From Onchocerca volvulus (lineage: Eukaryota; Nematoda; Chromadorea; Rhabditida; Onchocercidae), in the NCBI GenBank assembly GCA_000499405.2, contig HG738137.1, positions 23,110,546 to 23,174,545 on the forward strand: a stretch of DNA of 64,000 nt, written 5' to 3'. Below the pieces are notes generated by a model, which was given only the letters and a program-made list of their open reading frames with translations, had not been told where the DNA came from and did no database searches. The translations under genes were made by a program, and so were the position numbers. Below, piece after piece: positions 25,239 to 38,127 of the stretch (its first letter is position 1; the number at the start of each line of letters is the position of its first letter).

Positions 25239-25587
25239 ATGAATGAAGAAGCAAACAGGTACAGAATGTTATTGACACCTTTTGAAAAATGCGACAAACG
25301 GGTAAGCGATTCAGATGAGCAAAATGAGCTAACGGACGCGTATCTGGAACGGAACCGGATTGTCACACCTCGTAATACATCTTGATTGTTCAAAATTTAT
25401 TTCACTCCTTATTTCTCATCTTTTATTACAGTTTTTTCCGGTCCGGTTAATGCTATATACTCCAATTAATTGTCATCGTAATGATAATTCATTTTTTTTG
25501 ATACCCGAAAAAAAAAACAAACAAATAATGCAGTGTAATGATTATTTTATGCTCGATTTCTCTAGGAAAAGAAAAACAGGAAAATAA
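25239..25587 (+). CDS. candidate small two-exon gene divergent from the collagen
   Basis: Exon 25239-25301 (MNEEANRYRMLLTPFEKCDK..) ends at a consensus donor CGG|GTAAGC; exon 25432-25587 starts after TTTTATTACAG and stays in phase (FFPVRLMLYTPINC..) to a stop, giving about 72 residues. The intron is 131 nt. Without splicing the first frame remains open to 25385, and it is also open upstream to 25086. The region is less AT-rich than neighbours, with many charged residues, which supports coding. No motif, signal peptide or known family. It overlaps the presumed collagen promoter, so its base composition could instead reflect regulatory DNA. Confidence 0.33.
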
Positions 25588-25895
25588 ATCATTGCTTTTG
25601 AAGCTAAAATCCTACATTAAATCGGTTTTAATTAGCTATTAATAAGCTTATACTGATTATTACGTCAAAATATTTGTTCGCACCAAAATTATTAATGTGA
25701 TGACAAAAAATAAATAAATTCAACAAATCAGGTTCAAGATATATTTATGGAATGCAATTTGCATTCAACGTTAGATAAACAATGAAGCAAGATTGATTTT
25801 TCAAATTTAAAATAACTTCATTGGTCATTAATATGCTCTAATGATTATCACATCAAAATATTTATTCCTATCAAAATTATTAACTTGGATATTAT

Positions 25896-26030
25896 CCAAT
25901 AATTATTAGAGAATATCAAAGTAAATTGATCACTGTCGCTCGTAAAGATCGCACAGAGCAACTGAATTATCGAATTGTAGCTATTGCCGCGTCGCTTTGA
26001 ACTCCAAACTGTTGCTATTGTTGCGTTGGG
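25896..26030 (+). repeat. dispersed repeat, copy 1
   Basis: Shares with 34041-34190 the phrases AATTATTAGAGAA, TAAATTGATCA, CGCGTCGCTTTGAA and TGTTGCTATTG in the same order and orientation. The GC-rich GCGTCGC core stands out in AT-rich DNA. No coding capacity. Confidence 0.6.
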
Positions 26031-27698
26031 TGAGAATTGTTTTTATCCGTTTAAAATCTTCAAAGATAATAGTTCTGCTTGTGCTGCTGATTTCTGACAA
26101 TTTCTATAAGAATTTTTATCTTAAATTTTAATTTTAAATCTGTTTCAAAATATTTATTAATGAAATTAACTCCATTTTAAGCAAACTTATTATTTCGTTT
26201 TACTATTTCTTTCTTTTTTCCTTTTTTTTTTCTTTGATGAGAAATGACGACAAATGATAAATGCAACAGACTGCCAATTAAAACCAGAACCCTTAATGAA
26301 GCTATTACCTTTTCTTCGTGTAATCGCTAATTGAACTTTCTTTCGAGTCAAGAATTTAAAATCAGTGAGATATTTTTGCAACAAATGCAAACAACGAGAG
26401 AAAAAAAAAAATAAATGAAAATGACAAGAAAAAGAGCGAAGAGTAGAAAATGAGGAATTTATCTCATAAAACTTTAATTTTTTATCAGCTCATTCTAAGT
26501 TAGAATATGACATCCCCCTCTCATGTATTAAGTTGATATGGGTAATTAGTGAACATTACTTTACTAATGTTCTTTCTGGTCATTATCGAATGAAACATAG
26601 GACTCTTTTACTACTGTACCACAACAAGCAATACGGTAAAATCATTGATATTGATAGATCTTCCGTATTTCTGAATTTACTAGAAATAATTTCAATGGAA
26701 GAATGAATAACGAAAGTTTCTTCGGAGTAATTACGAAAAAAAGCCAAAATTTAAAAAAGGAATTGAAGAAAATAAATGAAGAACATCAATCAAGTAGATT
26801 AATGTAGAATGCATCATCGAAACAAAAACAAAATGTTACGCGATAAGGTGAATTTATGACAAAACTATGGAACAAAAAAAAAAAGATTCCACGACTAAAT
26901 TCATTAATAGTTGAAAAAAAAGTTATGAAACCTTTGGAATTATGAGCCGCAATTCTCTTCTACAAATTATTGAAAATGTTAATATTTTGATATGATTTTG
27001 AAAATGCTGATATTCGAATATGATTGAACTTGGAACTTAGTTACATAAATATTGAGAGTTTTAATATTTTAATATCATTGAACTTGAAATTTAATTACAT
27101 AAGTATTGAATAAATTTTAAAAATGTGAAGAAAAATTGCATAGGATAGATATTATTTTTATTCTAATTAATTGCTTTAAATCTTAAAAAATGCTCCTGTC
27201 ATTATTTTCTGAAGCATCCATAGTATTTAGAAATAATTTTAAAATAGGATAAAAAAAAGATTTAAAATGATCCTTTTGCTGGAGCAGGAGTGAGTAAAAA
27301 TTTGAAGCATATGAATAGACGAATTTGAAGTTTACAAATATATTCAAATATTATAATTATGCCTTATAAAGATTCGATTTTTTCAAAATAATAATTTCAA
27401 TTTATTTTTTACATTGCGTGAGTTCAAAATAATTCTTCATTTGCTTTGGATTTTAAATTTTCTGTATTTATTAGGTTTCTTCCCACAGTGTGCTTTAAAA
27501 CATGGGATTTTTTTGCGTGAAAACACTTTTAATTCAACTTGCATCACAGAAATTTGTTAAAATCTGCAAAAGTATTCCTAGAATTTTAATGTTAGAATAT
27601 TTCATGAAAAGTAAAATGTTACATTTTTTCGAATAACTTTATTCCGCTACTAGCAATGCTGCAACATAGAATAATCATCAAAATTTCATCATTAGCTT

Positions 27699-27825
27699 CA
27701 ACATCAATGCTATCCTATCATTGATATCATTGATATCATTCTTGCAAAACATTACGATCATATTATCATTTCAATCATTGTCGTCATTATCATCAACATC
27801 AGCACTATCCTATCATTGACATCAT
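27699..27825 (+). repeat. duplicated 32-bp phrase
   Basis: The phrase around CTATCCTATCATTG occurs at 27699-27730 and 27794-27825 with about three mismatches, within a wider ATCAT-rich low-complexity stretch. Confidence 0.5.
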
Positions 27826-29364
27826 ATTTCAATTTTGGTTTTTCACGAAATTGCAGCAAATTGTTATGATAAGAGCAGATAGAGCTCTATGTGCTCCTGC
27901 AAGTTTAAATTCACTACCTGCTTTAACTTCAAATGTTTTACTTTAAAATAAAAATAAGCAGCATTAGCAAAAGAGAGTTCTCTTCAAATTCTTTTGCTAT
28001 TCTATTCCAGGATTAGCACAAACTATCCCTCCTAGAACTTGCCGACTACAATCTATCTAGACTCTTCAGAGAGACTAACAAACACAGACAGACTGACACA
28101 TGAAAACTTTTCAAATATTACTATTTCGTTTCGAATTCTTCTTTTATTTTTATCCTCCTAACATATCCCCCATATCTTTCTTCCTTCTCCTTTCTTTTAT
28201 TTAAATTTCGAATATTTTTAATAATGATAAGATAGCATTTGGGGAATCGTTGAAATCTTTAGTATACCTGAAAGCTTTGTCCATTTCACCCTCTTATTTC
28301 ATTTAAATTTCCAATATTTTTATCCGATAACATTCGGATAATTGTTTAACCTTCATTATACCAGTTTTTATTTAATCTTTAAGATGCCCACTTCTTCCAC
28401 TTCAGCTTCTTCTGTTGACTTATTCATTTATATTCCATTATACGAATTAATTTACTTCATTTACAGTTTCATATAAAATACAATCATGGATTTGTTTTCT
28501 ACGAAGTTCGTTGTCAATTTTATTGTCTTTCTCTTAAAATCAAAAAATTTTTATTAACTTGACTGATAAATTAAATTCATTCATTAATCAGTTATCATCA
28601 ATCTTTCCATTTCGATTAATACTTTTTTCTCCCATAAGAAAAAATTCGAAAACTTCTGAAAACAGAATTATTCATTTAGACTGAAATTGAGAAATTAAAT
28701 TCGTTATGATGCGATTGCGAGACTCCATGCTTCGGAAAAAAAAATGGATATCCTATAAATAAAATTGAAAGGGAATATTGAATTTTAGTTGAAGTCATTA
28801 AACGAAACAAAAAAGAAAAATCAGTTGAATTTAATCAAATTTGCTTTTGCAATCAATGTGCATGTCTCTAAACGAATTGCATCACATACATGCATGCATA
28901 TGCATTTGCATGAATGCTTACTCAAATGTTAGTTTTCGACTTACCTATGCCCTTCATTATGTCTTCATTTTCTTCGATCCAAAAATTGAATTAACTTCTT
29001 AAACGATCGAATGAAAGTTCAATATTATTGTGAATTATTGCTGCATTTGAGCGAGCTGCTTTTTTTTTTTTTTTTTTGAAATAACATTTTATTTGTAACT
29101 TTTTTCTTCTATTTCTTCGTCATGCTCTTTCTTTCGACAAACGGAATAATCGAAATCTATTGAATTTCATTCCTTCCTCTGCAGTTTCTTCTTTCTTCTC
29201 ACTTTTACCCTCTTTTTTTTTTTTCTTGTCACTTCTGATTTATGATGGCTTTTTGAGATGTTCATTTACGGAAATTCTTGTTTATTGCTACAGATTTCAC
29301 ATTTCTCACTTTTATTTTCTTTCTTTTCAATAACTATTTTATATTGATTCGGTTGAGATAATAA

Positions 29365-29365
<1 letters not shown>

Positions 29366-29401
<36 letters not shown>
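29366..29401. repeat. poly-A run of 36 nt
   Basis: Uninterrupted A run. Either a real homopolymer, perhaps a retroposed tail, or length-uncertain assembly. Confidence 0.8.
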
Positions 29402-29404
<3 letters not shown>

Positions 29405-32278
29405 TTTGTTATCACATTTATTTTGATTTTTTTCACACAATTTTATTTTTCTTTTAAATTTTATTGAAAAAAAAAACAGAAAATTTCATTTATTCAACTA
29501 AACAAACCTTAGTAAACTCATTTATGTGCTCTCCAATTCATTATCGTTAAAAAAATAGATTTTTAGATTCGAAAGAGAATTTTTTTTGTTTCTCTTCTTT
29601 TAAATACATGACATCAGGACTGAGTAGTTCCTAAAAAAAAAAAAAAAAAGAAAAAAAAAAAATCTTTCTTTTACATCAGCCAATAATTATCTTCGCAATG
29701 TTAAATAGGATATAGAAGTGCATTTATGTCATATTCAATTCAAATAAATTACGGAACGTGTGCATAATGCTTATCATTTATCATTGATCTTGTGATTTTC
29801 AATTTTTCAAGATAAAGTTGATTTTCAATCTTTGACAATTGCCAATTGTTTCGATTAATCACTTATTATTATAATAATTCACGGATCTCAATCATTATGC
29901 TTCACGCAACCGCTTTGTATAATACATTCACATTTTACTGTATTATATGAAGCATTTTTTGGTTACATAATATTACGATCGTTCAAGAAAAAATTGAACA
30001 GTTTAGAGAAAATTTGACGATGAAAAATAATGAAGAATTTACTTAGAAGATTGTAATTCACTTTTCATATTTGATTTTCTCTTCCGGTAAGTTTAAACAA
30101 GAAATTCTGAGAGGCAAATGATGAGAAATTAGACATAGAGTTTACAATGAGAAAGATCATTTTATGTAAATTTTGTCAAAATTTTGTTGATAATTACGAA
30201 AGAGATGGGAGTGAGGCCTAACAATCTATTCACATTGATTACGCTAATTTACGAAAAGCTCTAGAAATACGGCCTAAAATGGGCAACTAAGTTGAATACT
30301 AAGGCTAGTTACGGAATGAACAAGGAAGAAGCATAATTAAATTGTTAAATCAGTGAATGTGTTGCTAAATTATGATGTTAAATAGTGTTGAAATGAGCTG
30401 AAATATTCAGGTCTTAAATGTTTAGGCCATTCATTTAACCGTCAATTACTCCTGTAAAAGGCACTTGAAATAGGAGAAAGGATGATTGAATAATGCTTCT
30501 TAGAGCAGCTTTGAATCCTTATTTTCTCAAGTTTAAACTGAAAGTGTGAAAGAAAGAAAATTTGTGATATAATTTTAAATTTTGATGCTAGGTATCTACA
30601 TTTAAAAACTGTATAATTTTATGCAAAACATATTTTTGAATAACTTGGATACTTGCTTCAACATAAATTGCAAACCTGATATATCTTTCTGAAGAGAAAA
30701 AAATGCTGAAAAAAGAGGCAGGTCTAACTTTTATACGATTTGCTTTTAATTGTACAAACTACAACGATAGGGACAACCCATTTCGAACACTCAAAAATTG
30801 AAAAAACTGAAAATTAAATTAGTGGCAAAAGAAGGATTTGGCCAACTGAGCTGTGTTTCAAGACTTAAGAAGAACAGATGTTTGGACTGGGCTATCTGGC
30901 AAAAACGATATTGTTTGGATCTAATTCAGCAATCAAATGTATTGATTTCCTGTTTTATTATTTCTTGTTTTCCATTTTTTTTTTTTGTGAAATGCGATTC
31001 CTTAAGAAAATCCAACGTTCGCAATCATCAGATTATGTGATTTGCATCTTCGACATTTAAATAACAAAAAACGCATTTTGCTTCCCAGTAGTAAATCATT
31101 AAAAAGTTAAAGAATCCACTATGACATCTAAATTTTGCTATAAATTTTAACGATGAAAATTCTAATCCAAAATATTATTTTAGTGGCGGAGTAGCTGCAA
31201 AATTCCATTTTTTTTTAATCATTTTATTTTCGATGTTATTTGCAAGAAAAATTGAATGCACATTTTTTCAAATCTGGAATTTTTAAATTTGCGAAAATTT
31301 GAAATTTGTTGTCACTTAGAAAATGTCCAGTTAATATGCAATAGTACTTGAAATCTTAATAATTTCGGTATCCTTGATATTTCACTCGTAATATTAAACA
31401 TTGTCGGAAGTCTTTTGCAATTTTTCTTTTATTTTTTTGAAGTTGAAATGCATTAGAAGCATAAAACTTAATGATCATTTTTCTTTTTCAAGAATTCACA
31501 ACTTCGGGATTTACCTAGAAGACAGCTGTATTGAGAAGTTTGCTTTTCAAGCCTTTATACTTGTAATGCAATTATATACAGAACAAATTCATTTCATTGA
31601 ATTCACTTACATCGATGCATATTTTTTTGCTAAAAACAGGGAAAAGCAAAGTATTCTTTTCAACTAACTACTCCCAAGGGAAAATACTTGGCTTGTAAGG
31701 AGAATAAGGGCCAGAGCTTCAACTTACTGTCCCATATAGTTGATGACTTATTTGGCCAATCCTGTTTGAGATATTTGATAAAATTTTTTCAATTTTTATA
31801 AAATGAAAAAAAAGCAAATTGAAAAACAATATAAACATGTTTGAAAATTAAAAAAATTTGTTGAAAATTCTGTAAAAAAAAAAAAAAAGAAAATTCTGTA
31901 AAAAAAAGAATGAAATCAAATTTCATAGTTGAAAAAAAAAAACTTGTCACTTCATTATTTTTCATTCTTCTTACGAAATTTTTATTCACAGTTTATTATT
32001 TATCGAAAATGATAGATCGTAATTGCATGAATGTATCTTCCATTTCATTAATGGATCATGAGAAAGATTTAAAATAACAACTGCCAAATTGTTGGACAAC
32101 TTATTTATTAACAAAGCTCCGATGATTTTAGATTTCTCATTTCAAAACATTTTAGAAATTTTGGAAGCCACAAATTACGGTTACTTACGAAAAAATGGTG
32201 AAATAGCAAATGTACATATAAGCATCTAAAACAAAAAATGTAAGATTTAAAGCATTATTTTTTAAAAACTAGTATTTT

Positions 32279-32282
<4 letters not shown>

Positions 32283-32357
<75 letters not shown>
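32283..32357. repeat. poly-T run of 75 nt
   Basis: Uninterrupted T run, unusually long. On the minus strand it is a 75-nt poly-A that could mark a retroposed insertion, but no element body was recognised next to it. Its length may be unreliable. Confidence 0.8.
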
Positions 32358-32361
<4 letters not shown>

Positions 32362-33230
32362 ACTTTCAATATGTTTAATTTCCTTTTTCAAAAGTGTAAT
32401 TTTTAATATACCTATTTGAATTTTCCATTATATAGCTGACAAATACTCAAGAGCACTGAGGGATTTAATCTCTTTAGGACTTTTTTTTTTATCAGAATGC
32501 TTAAATGTTAATGATGTCTGTAATATAGTCCTTTTTTCTTTGTAGCTTAAAAGCAAAAATATCATTAAAAAAAAAGAATAGGTCCAACATTTATTTTATG
32601 TGAAACTCATAGGCGCACTATCCTATCTTTTGCTTAAGATTTAAATTATGCCGAAATTTTAACTCAATTTGAATTAAAAGCATAATTTGATTTATAATTA
32701 ATCATTGTTACAACAAATGTTAAATTCAATTTGATAATATTTATTTATCATCTTAATTCTATTCTAAGTTGCGTTTCCACTTACTATTGCATTCGTATAA
32801 TCTTAATTTAGATTATTTTCTTTTTTTTTCTATAATTCGCTTCATACTTTTATCTCTTCTTTTCTTAACAAACAGGAGAACACCACGATTATTCTTAATA
32901 TTTTGTACTGTGATGAAATGAATAGGAATACAACAGAATTGTTGCAAATCTTTTAATTTGGCTCTCAATAAATTTTAGCTTTATTGTCAAGAATTTGCGG
33001 AATCTTGATAGGATTATTGATAATTTAAAAATCAATGATGATAAAGCTGCTATTTGATTAACAGTATATGTCTAATCATGAATTTCAAATTGTGAAGATA
33101 ATCGATGAGAAAAGAAGAGTTTAATAAACAAATCCATAATATTATTAATGCAGCTCTTGATGCTACTTTTTTCCGATAAATAATGATAAGAAAATGATGG
33201 TGAAATACATATATTTCAGTATCATTTTCC

Positions 33231-33297
33231 ATATATATATATATATATAGTAAAATAATAATGTATATATTTACCATATATATTTTATATATATTCA
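33231..33297. repeat. AT microsatellite cluster
   Basis: (AT)n tracts with short interruptions. Similar (AT)n runs occur near 141-160 and 43698-43714. Confidence 0.6.
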
Positions 33298-34040
33298 TAA
33301 ATATCTTAATGATGCAATACTTACAGATCTAATTTACTGCCAGTACAAGTTCAAGATTCGAATGTATTTGAGATGTGTTTTTTAGAAATATTTCTTCTGT
33401 TTTTAATTTTTCATCATTCAAGAAGATACTAAATCCTAATTGGTAAAATTTGGAAGTTGACAATATTCCGAATGCGTCAAGATATATAGGTCAACTATGC
33501 AAATATATTCCAACTTTAAATATTTACTGAGTCCTGATTAAGCAAAGTCCAAGTCAAAATGGATAAGTCGAAAAAAAGATTCAATAAAGAATAGGTTTTG
33601 TGTTAATAACATGAAAAAGTATGACGTAATAATAACAGAGCATTTATCCAATAACCAGAGATTTTGGATAAATTACAGGATGGGATCCAAGAAATAGAGC
33701 TCAGTTGTCACTGATAATGTTTAGGCAGCGTAGTTGATTTATAACCAAATGATTATGAAAAACGTTAGCTGTTTCCTTTCTAACTAGAACATTTTATTGA
33801 GAATAGCTTCGCATTGCTTCTCATACATTAAATGAAATACAACTCGTGAAATCATTGATTTCAAGTTTTTCTACCGAAATGAGCAGTCTACGTCAAATAC
33901 ATGAAATTGCTTATCCTAAAATAGTGATTGTTCATATGATCCATTCAAAAGTTAAAGAGAAGAATGAAAGACGTTATGTTCAGGTATGAATGAGCCAAAC
34001 TTTGAGTTTAAGTATAAATCTTCCGCTCAGAAATGTTATA

Positions 34041-34190
34041 AGCAATTATTAGAGAACATCCAAATAAATTGATCAATGGACTATTCTTCCCCTTTCCGCT
34101 TCTGGAGATCGGATAGAATAATTGAATTGTCGAATTGTAACTACTGTCGCGTCGCTTTGAATTCCGAATTGTTGCTATTGCTGCGTCGAT
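34041..34190 (+). repeat. dispersed repeat, copy 2
   Basis: Second copy of the 25896-26030 repeat with an extra unrelated insert of about 30 nt in the middle. The minus-strand ORF across it (34008-34229) is therefore not called as a gene. Confidence 0.6.
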
Positions 34191-37100
34191 CTGTATCAAT
34201 GTGAAAACTGCTATCCATTTTCCGGGCATTCTTCACAAACGATATAACCCCGCAAAATGCACGTATTCTTGCCATATTTCAATCTATATTTTTATTCATT
34301 CTAATTCAAAAATTACCCATCAAAAAGTAATGCATATTATAAAATTGATTTCTTCCTGCATTTAAAATAAAGCAAAAACTTGAAGGTATAAAAAGTTAAG
34401 GACTGAACTGAATCAGGAGAAAGGTGAAGGAAATGGAAATCAAAAAGAATGAGGAAAGATTGAGAATAGTTTAAGCATAAAATTATTTTCATTTAGTTTT
34501 GCAGGAATGAATTATAGTTAGATAAATCCTTGAAGATTTAGCCGAGAAATAGTACATTGGAAAAAAGTAAAAGCGATGATGGAAAAATATGAAATTTCCA
34601 GCTTTAAATAATTTATAATTTGAATACTTTTTCGTTTCATTCATTTGAATTATTTCACTTTCTTTGTCTTTTCTTTCATTAGTTTGCTTTCCGTTCTCTG
34701 TAAAATGCCTTTAATATAAACAATAATTAAACTTGATTTTTTTTCATTTTCTTTTTCAACTTGTCACATTTTATTCTGAATCATGTAACTTTACCGAATT
34801 ATAAGATAACTTAAATACTTTCAAAAATATCACTCTAGCTTATTGCGTGATGAATTTTGTATTTTTACTGCATAATAATGACAGTTACATTTTGTTTTTC
34901 AATATCGCTATCTTCTGATTAATCGCAGAGATTCTTTAAACGCTATTCATCAAAAGAAAACTTCTGTGGAGATATATAAACTCACTTATCGATTACAGCA
35001 CATCAACAATTTTTTCTAAATTAACATCATGTTGTTAATTACAATTATTTTAAACTAACAATCATTTTAGCTGCGTTTCAATCTTGTGATTATCTATTAA
35101 CAGATTTATTTATCATTAATAGTTATCACTAAGATTAAAATGACTGTTTGACAAATTCCTAATTATAGCATATTTTAATAATAATAAGATTATTTGTGTC
35201 AATTCCGATCAATTATAAATTTTTCAAAAAGGTTTCTCATACTATTTTTTCAAATTCAACCATCTCTTTTCACATATAGAATCAAAAAAAAAAAAGAAAA
35301 ATTTTGTTTCCCAATATTTATCTGTGAAATTTAGTAAAATTTGTGAAACAATGATTCGGTTATATTTGAACATAAGAAATAAACATTTATGCAGTATTTT
35401 TTGTTCCACTTCTTATTTTTAACTTTTTGAAAAGGGAAACTTTTAGCAAATTTCATATTTCAGAATTTTCTTTTTTTTTATTAAATTTTGCAATGTATTT
35501 GTATAATTTTTGAATTTGCATGGGCAATCACTCACACAAATATGCGATTTACGCTTTTACTCTCATTTAATGGTAAATATGTAAGTTCGTTAGTTAGGCA
35601 TAGCTGTTGTATACTTTCGTTCCATCCTTCATTACTGATGTCACTTCAAAAATTTCCAAGTTGACGACATGATGTTTACAAGTAAAGTTTTCATTTTTTT
35701 TTAGGAATCAATATTTATTATTGTTTTCAGAAATTTTAAAAGATTTTTTATTTTGAAATTCTTTAAAATTTTGCATTTTTATTTCCAATTAGTGGGAGTT
35801 TTATAAAATTCAGTGTCTTCATCGATTTAATTATTTTCGGTGGTTGATGAAAAATTATTTTCAAACAAATGAAAAGCTTCTTAGTAAAGAACTTCAACTT
35901 TAAGATTTTTATCCATTTTTTTCTTTTTTTTCAGCAAACAATGTCTGATTCATACTATTGATTGTGGATAGGCGTATTTATCCATTAAGTTGAGCATTTT
36001 TTGCTTACTAAAAAAAAAGATTAACTGTTCAGTGAAGTTTTTCATTGATTTTTCTTTACATAAATTTTTTTATATTTTAAAAAATTTTTTAATCTAAAAT
36101 ACCAACTTTTCTTTTTTTTGAAGATGCTGTGATGATTGTAGTAAATTCGCTGTCAAAAATATTGATCTTATTAAACAAATTATCTAACTATATGAAACTA
36201 ATTTAGATCCATTAATTCATTTACTGAGTCTAATCGACAAATAAATGACATATTTGAGAATTTAGCGCTCCAATAAAATAAAACTGTTAGATAATTCGGC
36301 GAGTCTAAAAATCTTTTTCCTTCATTTCACTTCCGCAGTTTATTTTTTATCGATAATATTTTGTATTTTACATGAGAGTTATATAAATTTCAACATTATT
36401 TGATTACTTTTCTTGTCATTTGTATTCGTAGCGTTCAACTTCACCTGAAAATGAGTGAATCAAAGCGTATGCGTGAACTTGTTTTTTGAATGCAATTTAG
36501 CATGCAGATATTTGTGCTTAGAGCATTTGCAATGAATTGAAGTAGAAAGAGAAATATTGGTGGAACTATTAATTAACCTGTTGATAATTACTACTTAACT
36601 TTTTCCTTTGTAGTATGAAGTCGAGTTCGGTCTATGATTTCAAGTAGTTTTTGGAAATGTTGATATGATAGGATTAAATAATAGCAGTTAGAAAATGGCA
36701 AGTTTTATATTATTCTATATTGAAGGTACAAAAGTTGATCCAATCATCACAAGCAGAAAACTTTTCATTGCTTCCAAGTTTGATCTATTAAACATAAATT
36801 TTTGTATAGTTCTATCATTAAATTAGAAGTCTGTTATCATTCGATCAAAGCGTTCAATTTTGATTATGCCAAGTCATACTATCACTTCGATAATATTTCT
36901 CTAAAAATTTTCCAAATTTTCAAATTATTTTATCCCAAATCTGGCTCTTTCATATTTTTCAAAAAGTCCTTCAAGATCTCTTTTTTATAGGATTAAAACT
37001 GAATTCAAGTTAAGGACTTTTATTCTCTAAATTTTTCATTTACGGAATTAAGTTCGCAGAAAGATATTTATTATTTAAGCATTTGTTTATCTCTGATTCA

Positions 37101-38127
37101 CTAATATGCATTCTGAAAATAAGAATAAATAGGAATTTTTCTTCCATTGGAATTTAAAATTAGCGAACGAAAAAATTTCCTCTGTTATTGTTATTCAACT
37201 GCCATCAACGATGTATGTATAATCGTCAATAGTTATATCTGTAGAGAATTCATAAATATTTCAGGTGACAATTTCAAAGAATATTGAATAGCATCCATCA
37301 TCTTCAATTGCAATATTTAAGAAAGAAAGCCACTTGGATGATATAAGTTGAACTGATGCAACTATTTCTGCAATTTTATTGCTATCCAAGTTTTCAATAG
37401 CTAGCTATTCTCCAAGTTGCAGGCGATAAAATTACGATATTTTACTATTTCAAATATTCCATGTTGCTGCCATTTTTATCTCACACATGCAATCAGTATT
37501 GGTCTTCATAATAAACCTAAATTATTAAAAATTAAGCAACTTCAAAGATACATTTCTCATTGAAAATTTGGCTTAAATTTCAAGATCAGTGCATCAGAGA
37601 TCAATAGCTTGGGACTTTACTAGAAATATTGATTATATTTCGACAATAGAAAATAATAAGGTTTGAATTTAAATATTTATAATATGAGTAATATGGAGTG
37701 AGTTAAACTTTCTGTAATTTTTTACTGTATTATTTGTTAGAAATATCATACATATTGTATTTTGATTATTTTAAAACTTAAGATAAAAAGTCAAAATGGT
37801 AAATTCGCATTTTTCGGTTTTAACATAATTTTTGCCATAAGAATTTCCGGTCAATCAGAATAAAATTCAGTCAAAAAAACATTCAGAGTCTCTTTTCAGA
37901 AGTTCTTGATTTTACGTTAGCACTGGAAAACATTTTATTTTGGGTACTTTAAGTAATCTCAGTAATCATAATTTGTTATATATAATTTAAAAATAGTAGC
38001 AAGCATAAAGATTCTATATTGATCGATAACAATTTTAAGGTGATAAAGAAAGAAAAATGATCCGTCCACCTTTTCTACTCAATTCAATTATTCAATAACT
38101 GACTCATAGAAAATCAACAACGATTCC

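Larger units (their letters stand above)
25588..38127. other. long gene-poor interval
   Basis: About 12.5 kb with no gene that could be supported. Short ORFs here (for example 26190-26390, 30798-31040, 31401-31667, 33050-33298, 34008-34229, 36802-36990) are low complexity, repeat-derived or lack splice partners. It holds a dispersed repeat pair, a short duplicated phrase and long homopolymers listed separately. The right end is upstream sequence of the neuroligin gene. Confidence 0.5.

Noticed and set aside
34008..34229. 73-codon minus ORF
   Set aside because: Consists mostly of the dispersed repeat copy at 34041-34190.
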